In this document: one piece after another, positions 8,523 to 16,551 of the stretch | How the letters are laid out: each line of letters opens with the position of its first letter | Numbering within the stretch: the first letter of the stretch is position 1 | Assembly (NCBI RefSeq): GCF_004801315.1 | Contig: NZ_SSNW01000032.1 | Coordinates: 1 to 53,252, forward strand | Source of the DNA: Deinococcus sp. Arct2-2 | Lineage (GTDB): Bacteria > Deinococcota > Deinococci > Deinococcales > Deinococcaceae | DNA: 53,252 bases | Direction of reading: 5' to 3' | The notes under the pieces: generated by a model | Told to the model about the DNA's origin: nothing | The model's database searches: none | What the model saw: the letters and a program-made list of their open reading frames with translations, nothing else | Translations under genes and position numbers: made by a program

Positions 8523-9961
8523 GGGTTCTCCGTGATGCTGCGTGCCGCCGTAAGGGACACTGTTTCTAATTGATTTCCGGTCTGGCCTGCTCCAGTTTGC
8601 CCTGTTCCAGTCTGCACTGCTCCAGTTTGCCCTGTTCCGGTTTGGCCCGTGCCGCTCTGATCAACACCCGTGCTACCGGGAGTCGTCTGGGCGGGGCCAT
8701 CCGGATACGCATTCAGTGCCGCGAGGGTTTCGCGGGCGTCCGTTCCCAGCAGGATACCGATTTCTCCAGCCTCTACGGGGAAACGCTCACCTTGCAGGCG
8801 GGGGAGGCCCAAAGTATCGGCCAACTCACTGGCGGCCCGCACGTCGCTGCCTGTAAAGACCTGACTGGCTTCGGGGCTGGCTGGCACGGCTTCTGTGGTC
8901 ACGGCGGTGTAGCCCAGCGCCGCCAAAGCGCGGGCCAACCGGGGGCCGAGTGTGGCTCCACTGGCGTCCTCTATTCGGATGCTGACTGGGCGTACAGTCC
9001 CTGCCACGTTCGGCGCAGCATTGCCCCACACCTCGGCCAGCCTTTCACGGTTCACGGCCAGATTGAACGATCCGCGAATCTCGTCGGTGGGCAAGGTGGC
9101 AAAAGTCAACTTGAGCTGGGGCAGATACGGCAACAAGGTGGGCAACAGGTTGGGATCGGCGTTGGTTTCTACACCGTTGCCGATGCCGCCCAGAATGGTG
9201 GGCAGGGCTGCCAGCCCTTTGGCCGATTTCAGGCGCGAGGCCAGTTGCGTGAGGGCCTGTTTTTGATGGTCTATGCGGCCCCAGTCGTCGCCAAAGCCTT
9301 TGCGGACGCGCAGGAACAGCACCGCCGTCGCGCCGTCCAAGTGGTGATTTCCGGCGTCCAGTTTCAGGTTCACGCCTGCCGCTTGGTCTATCCATTCAAT
9401 CCCGCCCTTCGGCACGGTCACGTCTAAGCCGCCCAGCGCGTCTATCACGCGGGCCACGTAATCGGTTCGCACGATCACATGGGCGTCTACGCGCTCGCCC
9501 GTAATTTCCTCTACCGCGCGGGTCAGCCCTTCCGGCCCCTCGGCCCAGTAACGGCTGTTCACCTTCTGGGCGGCGGGCGAACCCCGGTAGTTGTAGTCGC
9601 CCACGTTGGTGTCGCGGGGAATGTTCAGTACGCTGACCCGTCCGGCGTCCACCTTCACCAGCATCAGGGTGTCGGTGTTGGGCGGCTGAATAATGCCTGT
9701 GCGCTGCTCCTGATCTTTGCAGGGCTGGCGGTAATAGCAGTACACGATGTCGCGGCCCGCCAGCAGCAACGTAAAGTGCGGCGCACTGCCCGCCACCAGC
9801 GCACTGGCCGGAGTATTGGCCCCCGGAGAACTGAGGACAGCCACGCCGCCAAGCGCCAAAGCCGCCAACGACAGCCCAAACGCTTGCAATGCCCTCAGCC
9901 GGGCCAACGGGCGGGGGTTGCCGGGTACATCAGACGGGGAATTAGGCGGCAACAAACTCAC
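8519..9961 (-). CDS. LytR-CpsA-Psr (LCP) family protein
   Basis: The protein of about 480 residues has an N-terminal membrane anchor (LQAFGLSLAALALGGVAVL), the LCP catalytic domain (NTDTLMLVKVD, VLNIPRDTNV, VIDALGGLDVTVP, LDGATAVLFLRVRKGFGDDWGRIDHQK), and a LytR_C-like domain (VRPVSIRIEDASGATLGPRLARALAALGY). LCP enzymes transfer polymers from lipid carriers to peptidoglycan or other acceptors outside the membrane. The C-terminus is an unusual tandem Gly-Thr-Gly-Gln-Thr repeat (positions 8581-8655). A GTG at 9961 lies 7 nt behind TATGCT, which overlaps the ATG at 9973. I therefore prefer the leaderless GTG, with ATG 9973 as the alternative. It is coupled to rsfS by ATGA. Confidence 0.9.
   Translation of the reverse strand: MSLLPPNSPSDVPGNPRPLARLRALQAFGLSLAALALGGVAVLSSPGANTPASALVAGSAPHFTLLLAGRDIVYCYYRQPCKDQEQRTGIIQPPNTDTLMLVKVDAGRVSVLNIPRDTNVGDYNYRGSPAAQKVNSRYWAEGPEGLTRAVEEITGERVDAHVIVRTDYVARVIDALGGLDVTVPKGGIEWIDQAAGVNLKLDAGNHHLDGATAVLFLRVRKGFGDDWGRIDHQKQALTQLASRLKSAKGLAALPTILGGIGNGVETNADPNLLPTLLPYLPQLKLTFATLPTDEIRGSFNLAVNRERLAEVWGNAAPNVAGTVRPVSIRIEDASGATLGPRLARALAALGYTAVTTEAVPASPEASQVFTGSDVRAASELADTLGLPRLQGERFPVEAGEIGILLGTDARETLAALNAYPDGPAQTTPGSTGVDQSGTGQTGTGQTGAVQTGTGQTGAGQTGNQLETVSLTAARSITENP
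8581..8655 (-). repeat. 15-bp in-frame tandem repeat in LCP gene
   Basis: Five 15-bp units, with a higher-order period of 30 bp, encode GTGQT-like pentapeptides at the C-terminus of the LCP protein. The multiple-of-three period keeps frame if copy number changes. Confidence 0.8.
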
Positions 9962-9968
9962 GCCCTCC

Positions 9969-9974
9969 AGCATA
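9969..9974 (-). promoter_or_regulatory. -10 box TATGCT (leaderless GTG)
   Basis: The box sits 7 nt before GTG 9961. It overlaps the in-frame ATG 9973, which argues against that ATG being the start. Confidence 0.5.
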
Positions 9975-10041
9975 GCCAGTGGGCATGAGGGGCGCTGTTA
10001 GGCATACGACGCAACGAGGGTCGGAACTCACGACGCCGCAT

Positions 10042-10725
10042 TCACGAAGCGGGACGACTGCGGCGCAGGGAAAGCCGGGGAGTCTGCACCTCGGCACTAC
10101 AGGAATCGGCGGCTGGGGCACTGGCAGAAGCAGTATTGCCGTGATCGACCCGTACCAGCGGCAGCGCGTAGTAGGCCTGCAAAGTGCGTGGATGAACCTG
10201 AATGCCGCGCCCCTGAAGGTAAGTGACTTTGGAGGCGATAGCGCGGTGCAGGGCAGCGTCAAGGTCACACAGCGCCAATTCGCGGATGTCTTCGTTCACG
10301 CCGCGTCCGGGTTCCGACACATCGGCGACGTACACGCAGGCCGACACCGAATTGCCGCCGCGTGGCCCGGTGGTGTGGTCTTCTACGGCTTCCAGCACTA
10401 CCAAATCGCGGTAGCCCCAGCGCTCCAGCAGGGTACGGGCAGCGCGGCCATGCAGGGCCAGCGGGTGCGCGGCGTCTATGGGGTGTTCGGGCGGCGCGAG
10501 GCGCAGGAGTTCGGCGTCGGGAAGGTCACGGGCGATGTCGTGCAAGATGCCCGCCGCATAAGCACGCGATTCGTCGAGGCCGTTGGCACAGGCAATTTGG
10601 CAGGCGAGTTCTGCAACCCGCAGGACGTGCTGGTAACGCTTGGGGCGCACCATCAGGCGAACGCGGTCTTCCCACCCGACCAGATCGGCGAGGGGGTGAC
10701 GCGGTTGGGGCAGTGCGGCAATCAT
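10042..10725 (-). CDS. yqeK: HD-domain hydrolase, YqeK family
   Basis: The 227-residue protein is a YqeK-type HD phosphohydrolase. Known relatives cleave Ap4A symmetrically to two ADP. Metal ligands are visible as YQHVLRVAELA, AAGILHDIARD, HGRAARTLL and VEDHTTG. The C-terminal 50 residues are family-untypical and end in a basic SLRRSRPAS tail. The start is ATG 10725, whose ATG overlaps the TGA of a 10-codon leaderless ORF. The frame continues upstream to GTG 10749 and beyond, but the family N-terminus fits 10725. It is followed after about 80 nt by the LCP gene and then rsfS. Confidence 0.88.
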   Translation of the reverse strand: MIAALPQPRHPLADLVGWEDRVRLMVRPKRYQHVLRVAELACQIACANGLDESRAYAAGILHDIARDLPDAELLRLAPPEHPIDAAHPLALHGRAARTLLERWGYRDLVVLEAVEDHTTGPRGGNSVSACVYVADVSEPGRGVNEDIRELALCDLDAALHRAIASKVTYLQGRGIQVHPRTLQAYYALPLVRVDHGNTASASAPAADSCSAEVQTPRLSLRRSRPAS

Positions 10726-10754
10726 GCGCGCATGTGGACAAGGCTCCACACCAT
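10722..10754 (-). CDS. 10-codon leaderless upstream ORF of yqeK
   Basis: ATG 10754 lies 7 nt behind a consensus TATACT box. The ORF encodes MVWSLVHMRA and stops at a TGA that overlaps the yqeK ATG (ATGA). No Shine-Dalgarno precedes yqeK. A leaderless mini-ORF that hands ribosomes to yqeK by reinitiation is therefore the simplest reading. It is too short to call a functional peptide. Confidence 0.45.
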   Translation of the reverse strand: MVWSLVHMRA

Positions 10755-10761
10755 AGAGGCG

Positions 10762-10767
10762 AGTATA
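10762..10767 (-). promoter_or_regulatory. -10 box TATACT upstream of yqeK operon
   Basis: TATACT sits 7 nt before ATG 10754 of the mini-ORF and 36 nt before the yqeK ATG. Confidence 0.65.
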
Positions 10768-10797
10768 CGCCACGCTTAGGCGCTTAAGCTGACGCAA

Positions 10798-11078
10798 AAT
10801 ATGGAATCGGTTCCATCTAGAGCGGGATTTTGGGGCGTCGTCGTTGGGTGGGGGGTTGGTCTAAGGGTCTAGGGTCTAAGGGCGGGTCAAGGGCAATCGC
10901 GTTGCTCACTCCCCCTCACCCCGCTCCTGCGGAGCGCCCCTCTCCCACAAGGGGCGAGGGCTAAAATCTTTTAGCTCCTCACCCTTGAGGGGGGAGGCTG
11001 GGAGGGGGTGAATGAGCGCCAGCGATTGCCCTTGCGCCCTTCCTTAGACCCTTAGACTTCCCCCTTCCTCTCCCCCAT
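10798..11078. repeat. Repeat C unit flanked by inverted octamer arrays
   Basis: Positions 10858-10891 hold (TCTAAGGG)-type octamers. Positions 11041-11058 hold the inverse (CTTAGACC). Between them lies a two-part repeat C with GC-rich hairpins: GCAATCGC and GCTCACTCC on the left, and GAATGAGCGCCAGCGATTGC on the right. The whole block is an imperfect inverted repeat of about 200 bp between yqeK and cdaR. No gene is supported. Confidence 0.65.
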
Positions 11079-12101
11079 TCACGGCGCATCCCCATTCCCC
11101 GTACCACTCACAGGCGGGCGGGCCGCTGGGATGGGCACTACCCGTTCCACCGTCAAGCGCACACTGACTTCCTCTAGCGCCTGCGCCCCAGCCGGGATTT
11201 TGAGGGTCACGGGCGCGGTGTAGGTTCCCACGCGGTAGGTCACGCTGCCTGCGGCCTCGCGGAGTCGGCCCAGCAGTTCGGGGGCGGCCACCACGCGCAC
11301 GGTGCTGGGCTGAATACTGACCGCCGTGACCCGCAGGCCCGCCGGGGCGTCGTTCAGCACGACTCTCAGGCTCTTCACGGGCAATTCTCCGGTATCTATT
11401 CGGCGCACGGTGACGCTGGCGGGGCTGGTCTGCACGCCTTCGACTGGGTCACCCTTTTCGTCTAGGGCAATAAGTTTCACTTCACTGGCTTCTCCGGGCA
11501 GCAAGGGCGCGGGGCTGGTGATCAGGCGGCGCACGGTGGCTACCACACGGCCCGCACCGCTCACGGTGGCCTGCGCGGGGGCCACGTCGTAGCGCAGCAG
11601 GCTGGTGTCGGACGGAGAAGCCACGCTGAGGGTAATGGCAAGGGTGCGGGTCAGTTGGGCATCGACAAAGCCCTGCACCCGCTCGGGCGCTTGCCGCCGC
11701 AATGTGGTTCCGCCGGGAACTTGTACGGCAATCGGGCGGTTGAAACTGCCTTCCGGCACGCCCGTCACGTCGACTACCGCTTCAATCGTTTCGCCGCTCA
11801 GTTCGCGCAGGCGTTCCGGGCGGCCCGATAAGGTTACGCGCACGGTGCCGGGGTTCAGGTCACTGGTGGCGCGGCGGGTTTGGCCCCCGGTGGTGTCGCG
11901 AACAGTCACGGGTACGTCAAACCCCTGCTCCACATTGGCGCGGCGATCTGCGGTTGCCACGAACCACAACGTCAGCGCCACCACCAACGACAGCACTTTG
12001 GGCAGCAGATTGTGAATGACCCGGCCCCACACGTAGCGTGGCCTGAGCCAGCGCTGGGCCGCACTCCACAAGCCGCCGTCATGACTGTTACTGCCGCTCA
12101 T
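11079..12101 (-). CDS. cdaR: YbbR-domain protein CdaR-like
   Basis: The 340-residue protein has one N-terminal membrane helix (VLSLVVALTLWFVATADR) followed by several extracytoplasmic YbbR repeats (VTVRDTTGG, NPGTVRVTLSGRPERLREL, ATVSGAGRVVATVRRLI, PSTVRVVAAPELLGRL). CdaR proteins bind and modulate the membrane diadenylate cyclase CdaA, which is encoded just upstream on the same strand. ATG 12101 has an AAGG Shine-Dalgarno 7 nt upstream. A repeat A copy sits in the 213-nt gap between cdaA and cdaR. Confidence 0.88.
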   Translation of the reverse strand: MSGSNSHDGGLWSAAQRWLRPRYVWGRVIHNLLPKVLSLVVALTLWFVATADRRANVEQGFDVPVTVRDTTGGQTRRATSDLNPGTVRVTLSGRPERLRELSGETIEAVVDVTGVPEGSFNRPIAVQVPGGTTLRRQAPERVQGFVDAQLTRTLAITLSVASPSDTSLLRYDVAPAQATVSGAGRVVATVRRLITSPAPLLPGEASEVKLIALDEKGDPVEGVQTSPASVTVRRIDTGELPVKSLRVVLNDAPAGLRVTAVSIQPSTVRVVAAPELLGRLREAAGSVTYRVGTYTAPVTLKIPAGAQALEEVSVRLTVERVVPIPAARPPVSGTGNGDAP

Positions 12102-12160
12102 GCGCTTGCCTTATTGATTCCTGCACAACTGAGCAACGTCCAGACTTGACGGTTCCGGGC

Positions 12161-12263
12161 GAACCCCCCCGTTGCTTCGCAACGCCCCCCCTTAGAGGGG
12201 AGGACAAAAGCTGTTGCGCTCCCCTTGAGGGGGGCTGGCTGCGAAGCAGACTGGGGGGTTCAC
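12161..12263 (+). repeat. Repeat A copy 1
   Basis: A unit of about 103 bp with inverted ends (GAACCCCCCCGTTGC / GACTGGGGGGTTC) and two internal GC-rich hairpins. It lies between cdaA and cdaR. Such hairpins in an operon could attenuate or stabilise the message. Confidence 0.85.
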
Positions 12264-12314
12264 CCACAAGTTCAATCTCCACAAAGTGTTGCCAAGCCGA
12301 GCAAGAGTCAATCA

Positions 12315-13184
12315 TCATGCTCTCTCCGGGGGCAGGGCGTCATCGGGTTCGGGGGGCGCTTCTCCCTTGCGGCGGGGGGGCGACGAATCGGGTTGATCGT
12401 AGACCAGCGTCCGCAACTGCTCGCGTAGCTCGGTGCCGTTCAGGTCTGGCCCCAATCGGCCCCCCAGCGCAATTCTCATGCTGCCGCGTTCCTCACTGGC
12501 TATCAGCACCACCGCGTCGGTCAGCTCCGACAGCCCGATGGCCGCCCGGTGGCGCGTGCCGTAGCGCCGATAAGTTCCGTCTCCAGCCTGAAGGGGAAAC
12601 AAACAGCCTGCCGCCACTACCCGCGATCCCTGCACGATCACGCCGCCGTCGTGCAGCGGGGCGTTGCGGGCAAACAGGGCTTCCAAAAAAGGCACGCTGA
12701 CCACCGCATCTAACCGCACGCCCGTATCGGCGTATTCACCCAGCGGCGTGCGGCGTTCTATGGCAATCAGCGCCCCGGTTTTGCGCTCGGCGAGGCGTTC
12801 CAGCGCCCGTGCGAGGTCTTGCAGGGCCGCCCCGCCGCTGGCTTCCCGGCCACGTGGCCGCCCCACCCGCTCCAGTGCCCCGCGCAATTCGGGCTGAAAC
12901 AACACGATCAGGGCAAACAAGCCCACCGTGCCCGCCCGCCCCAAAAGGTAACTGAGGGTGGTGAGGCCCAACAGTTGCGCCGCCACCCACACGCCCGCAA
13001 ACACCAGAATGCCGCGCACCACGTTCACGGCCCGCGTGCCCACCACCAACATATAGGCCTGATACACCAAAAACGTGACCAGACCAATGTCCAGCACATC
13101 ACGGGCACTCAGGGAACCGAGGGGCGGCACGGGCGTTGACGACTCCTTCCCGCCGCAGCACCACAAATGCGGGCTGGGCGGCAC
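12315..13184 (-). CDS. cdaA: Diadenylate cyclase CdaA
   Basis: The 289-residue protein has three N-terminal membrane helices (VLDIGLVTFLVYQAYMLVVG, VNVVRGILVFAGVWVAAQLLG, VGLFALIVLF) and a DisA_N/DAC domain that makes cyclic di-AMP from two ATP. The active-site motifs are LHDGGVIV (usually DGA, here DGG) and GTRHRAAIGLSE (RHR). The C-terminal 30 residues are proline-rich and acidic. Start GTG 13184 lies 7 nt behind TATAGT (leaderless). The longer TTG start at 13205 would run through that promoter and is rejected. cdaR follows. glmM, the usual third gene, is not here. Confidence 0.93.
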   Translation of the reverse strand: MPPSPHLWCCGGKESSTPVPPLGSLSARDVLDIGLVTFLVYQAYMLVVGTRAVNVVRGILVFAGVWVAAQLLGLTTLSYLLGRAGTVGLFALIVLFQPELRGALERVGRPRGREASGGAALQDLARALERLAERKTGALIAIERRTPLGEYADTGVRLDAVVSVPFLEALFARNAPLHDGGVIVQGSRVVAAGCLFPLQAGDGTYRRYGTRHRAAIGLSELTDAVVLIASEERGSMRIALGGRLGPDLNGTELREQLRTLVYDQPDSSPPRRKGEAPPEPDDALPPERA

Positions 13185-13191
13185 GGCACCT

Positions 13192-13197
13192 ACTATA
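13192..13197 (-). promoter_or_regulatory. -10 box TATAGT (leaderless GTG)
   Basis: The box sits 7 nt before GTG 13184 of cdaA. Confidence 0.65.
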
Positions 13198-13452
13198 CAA
13201 GCCAATACCGCACGGCTGAGTCCGGGCAGGATGTGAACGGAGCGGCCCGTACCTTCGTCCTGCTCTCAAAACGTAGCTCATTGCTGAGTGGGCGTCAGCA
13301 AATCACTTTGGAATACATCCCACATTTTTCGCCGCCGGAGTGGAAGGGCGGACGTGAGAAAGTCTGGATTCTAGGTTGCTGAGGCGCACCAACCCTAATC
13401 TTTATCTTCCGTTTCTCTTTAGTTTTGCCCGGTACGGTACAGAGGGGTAGGC

Positions 13453-13458
13453 TAGACT
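13453..13458 (+). promoter_or_regulatory. -10 box TAGACT (leaderless)
   Basis: The box sits 7 nt before ATG 13466 of the metallophosphoesterase gene. Confidence 0.65.
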
Positions 13459-13465
13459 GCCCGCC

Positions 13466-14200
13466 ATGATGCGCCTAGCCATTCTCGCGGACTTGCACGC
13501 CAACTTGGCGGCAACACTGGCAGTCCACGCAGACGTGCAGCGGCGCGGTATTTCTGAAGTGTGGGTATTGGGCGACCTCGTGGGCAAAGGCCCGCGCCCA
13601 AAGGAAGTGGTGGAGTGGACTCAGGCCCACGCCTCACGCGTGATTCAGGGCAACTGGGACGCCCGCGTTGCCGGGGCCACCAACCGCCCCCAAGACCTGT
13701 GGCCGCGCAGCCGCCTCACGCCGGGGCAGCTGTCTTACCTAGGAGCCTTGCCCTACGGCATAGAGGAACAGTTCAGCGGCGCGTGGTGGCGGTTTGTACA
13801 CGCCAGCAGCCGGGGCCTGTTTCACCGCCTGTACCCGCACAGCAGCCTTGCCGAGCAACTGGACGCCTTTTTGCCCAACAGCCAATACGGACTGGCCCAA
13901 CACGCCGACGCCCTCGTGTACGCCGACGTTCACGAAGCCCTGATGCTGGATGTGGAGGGCCGCCCGCTGATCAACTGCGGCAGCGTGGGCAACCCCCTCG
14001 ACAGCACTCTCCCCTGCTACCTGATTCTGGAATTCGACCCACACAGCCCCGCCCACAGCGCTACTTTTGTGCGCCTCACCTATGACCGAGACGAAGAACT
14101 CGGCGCGGCAGAAGCCAGCGGAATGCCGTTTACGCGGGAATACATGGCGGAGTTGCTGACCGGGGCGTACCAGAAACGGCGGGCCAGAACGGGGGAGTAG
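13466..14200 (+). CDS. Calcineurin-like metallophosphoesterase (YfcE/DR1281-like fold)
   Basis: The 244-residue protein has the dimetal phosphoesterase motifs LADLHANL (D-x-H), VLGDLVGKGP (GD), GNWDAR (GNxD/E-like, with Trp instead of His) and NCGSVGNPLD near the C-terminus. It is a compact single-domain enzyme that probably acts as a phosphodiesterase on nucleotides. The substrate cannot be read from the sequence. GNW in place of the usual GNH is seen in YfcE-like branches. Two in-frame ATGs start it (13466, 13469). Confidence 0.82.
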   Translation: MMRLAILADLHANLAATLAVHADVQRRGISEVWVLGDLVGKGPRPKEVVEWTQAHASRVIQGNWDARVAGATNRPQDLWPRSRLTPGQLSYLGALPYGIEEQFSGAWWRFVHASSRGLFHRLYPHSSLAEQLDAFLPNSQYGLAQHADALVYADVHEALMLDVEGRPLINCGSVGNPLDSTLPCYLILEFDPHSPAHSATFVRLTYDRDEELGAAEASGMPFTREYMAELLTGAYQKRRARTGE

Positions 14201-14224
14201 AGCGCCAAATTAATCCAGCGCCTC

Positions 14225-14261
14225 AAAAAAACCGCCCCAGCCTTCCTTCAAGCTGGGGCGG
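14225..14261 (-). terminator. Intrinsic terminator
   Basis: A perfect 10-bp stem (CCGCCCCAGC / GCTGGGGCGG) has a 10-nt loop. On the minus strand it is followed by a run of T. It should belong to the VC0807-family gene, from which it is now separated by the MITE-like element. The stem may also serve the plus-strand phosphoesterase gene. Confidence 0.85.
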
Positions 14262-14281
14262 AACACTCCTGCTCAGTCTTA

Positions 14282-14476
14282 GAGCGTGTTTATAAAGTTC
14301 CGTTGAGTTTGCTCAGAAGCCTAGAAACGCCGTAGAACTGGGGCTGTTGCTCCCTCTCCCCTTGCGGGGGACTCGCAGAGCTGCGGAGCAGGGGGCTGGG
14401 GAGGGGGGAGGTGAGCGGAGCGAATGCCGTTCTACACGCGACCCATCGAAACTGGCGACCCTTTATAAACACGCTC
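14282..14476. mobile_element. MITE-like element, 195 bp, with TIRs and TTA target duplication
   Basis: The ends are perfect inverted repeats, GAGCGTGTTTATAAAG at 14282 and CTTTATAAACACGCTC ending at 14476. They are flanked by TTA at 14279-14281 and 14477-14479, a 3-bp target-site duplication. No transposase is encoded. The interior carries a GC-rich hairpin sequence related to repeat C (about 14345-14415). TIRs and a 3-bp TNA duplication resemble IS5-group elements. The right-hand TTA is the stop codon (TAA) of the adjacent minus-strand gene. Confidence 0.85.
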
Positions 14477-15277
<801 letters not shown>

Positions 15278-15391
15278 GGGGCCTATTCTCTCATTCCAGA
15301 ATGAGGCGCGGCCAGAGGAATCCGCCCCCCGCAGTGTGGCGGCAGGGGGTCTGATAGCAGAGTGTGATGGCGGTTGGCCCCACTCACCTTG

Positions 15392-15397
15392 TACGCT
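15392..15397 (+). promoter_or_regulatory. Possible -10 box TACGCT
   Basis: The box sits 9 nt before ATG 15407. The spacing is longer than for the other leaderless genes, so support is moderate. Confidence 0.4.
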
Positions 15398-15406
15398 AGA
15401 GCTACC

Positions 15407-15811
15407 ATGAAACCAGTCGCGGCGTTGGTGGGTCTGCTGTTCGTGTCGTCTGCTCTAGCTTGCCCCGTCAAAAAGGGCTTTATTGCGGGCGGGCTGATGC
15501 CGATGCCTGCGGGGTACGCGCCCAAATGCGACGACTGGTACGCCAGTTCTAAAAAGGGGTTGCAGTCTTCGCTCGGCAGCGGCCAGAAGATGAGTTGGTT
15601 TGAGATGTACAGCGTGGACGCCAAAGCCCTCAACTTTGACAACCTAGTTACACAACTGACCAAGCGGGGCTACACCTTCGTCATGAAAACCGATTACGGC
15701 GGCGTTCTTGGGCGGCGACTGCGCGACAAATCGGGCCGTTTTCTGGACATAGCGGCCCGCAAGATGGAAGGCAACAAATATTTTGTCAGCCTGAGTCTGA
15801 TTAAGTTTTAG
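15407..15811 (+). CDS. Small secreted protein, unknown
   Basis: The 134-residue protein has a signal peptide (MKPVAALVGLLFVSSALA) followed by CPVKKG. The Cys could be a lipidation site (SALAC is a weak lipobox) or a disulfide partner of the Cys in YAPKCDDWYAS. The mature part is basic and mixed alpha/beta, with GYTFVMKTDYGGVLGRRLRDKSGRFLDIAARK. I recognise no family. The frame is open upstream to 15374, but the signal peptide fixes the start at 15407. A GC-rich hairpin follows at 15836-15870. Confidence 0.65.
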   Translation: MKPVAALVGLLFVSSALACPVKKGFIAGGLMPMPAGYAPKCDDWYASSKKGLQSSLGSGQKMSWFEMYSVDAKALNFDNLVTQLTKRGYTFVMKTDYGGVLGRRLRDKSGRFLDIAARKMEGNKYFVSLSLIKF

Positions 15812-15835
15812 CGGCGTCAAGCCTTACGCCAGCAC

Positions 15836-15870
15836 AACCGCTGCCCGTCACTGAGACTTGGGCAGCGGTT
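15836..15870. terminator. Hairpin between convergent genes
   Basis: A perfect 11-bp stem (AACCGCTGCCC / GGGCAGCGGTT) with a 13-nt loop lies between convergent genes. There is no T run directly after it on the plus strand, so terminator function is likely but not textbook. Confidence 0.5.
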
Positions 15871-15888
15871 GAGTAAAAACAAGAAAGG

Positions 15889-16311
15889 CTAGGCGGCGCG
15901 TTCGCTGCGTTCGGCCTGCACCAACACGCGCAGCAAGGCGCTCAGGGGATCGAAGGCGCGGGCAGAGGCCACGATCATGCCGCCGTGCAAGCTGGCTTCA
16001 TAGACGCTCTGATCGCCATTCTCATCGAATTCGTTGGCGAGTTCTAGGCGTACCCGGTGATTGCGGCGGGCGGCCCAGTGCATCAGATGAAGCAGCAAAT
16101 TGGGCGAATCGCCGCGCAACCACTGAATATCTTGGGTGCCGTGCGCCACCGACAGATGAATGCGGGGCTGGTCGGGAATGCCACTTTCGGGAATACTGCG
16201 GTATCCGGCATAAAAATTCTCACTGCCCGTTGCAGCCACGCGGTGCAGTGCGCCCATTTCTGGGGCGGCAAGAGCGCGTAAGTCAGGAAGGAGCGTGTCC
16301 ACAAGGGCCAT
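15889..16311 (-). CDS. Hypothetical protein, 140 aa
   Basis: The protein is soluble, mixed alpha/beta and of unknown function: MALVDTLLPDLRALAAPEMGALHR, then RIHLSVAHGTQDIQWLRGDSPNLLLHLMHWAARRNHRVRLELANEF. Coding character is consistent with the neighbours. The in-frame TTG at 16329 is possible, but ATG 16311 is preferred. No clear promoter or Shine-Dalgarno is visible. I recognise no family. Confidence 0.55.
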   Translation of the reverse strand: MALVDTLLPDLRALAAPEMGALHRVAATGSENFYAGYRSIPESGIPDQPRIHLSVAHGTQDIQWLRGDSPNLLLHLMHWAARRNHRVRLELANEFDENGDQSVYEASLHGGMIVASARAFDPLSALLRVLVQAERSERAA

Positions 16312-16493
16312 GCTGTCAGGCGCAGGCAAGTGGGGGCTGTGTAGTTACTCACATTGCCGTCCGGCCTGCCGCCCAAAGTCGGCCTTTATCTGGCTGTAAA
16401 AAACCGGTGGGTCAGACCTGCGAAATACAGTCTGCCTCACGTTTGGGCGCAGGTCATCAGTCTTCATCTAATGGGGTGACTGCTGGCTTTTGG

Positions 16494-16543
16494 CTGCGAC
16501 TCCCCCCATTAGGGGTGTAGTGCCGTTAAGGGTGGAGTCGCAG
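16494..16543 (-). terminator. Hairpin 3' of the S41 peptidase gene
   Basis: A perfect 10-bp inverted repeat (CTGCGACTCC / GGAGTCGCAG) with a 30-nt loop. The loop itself contains CCCCATTAGGGG. It starts 9 nt after the S41 stop codon on the minus strand. There is no strong T run, so it is a transcript-end hairpin rather than a certain terminator. Confidence 0.5.
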
Positions 16544-16551
16544 GCGGGCGC

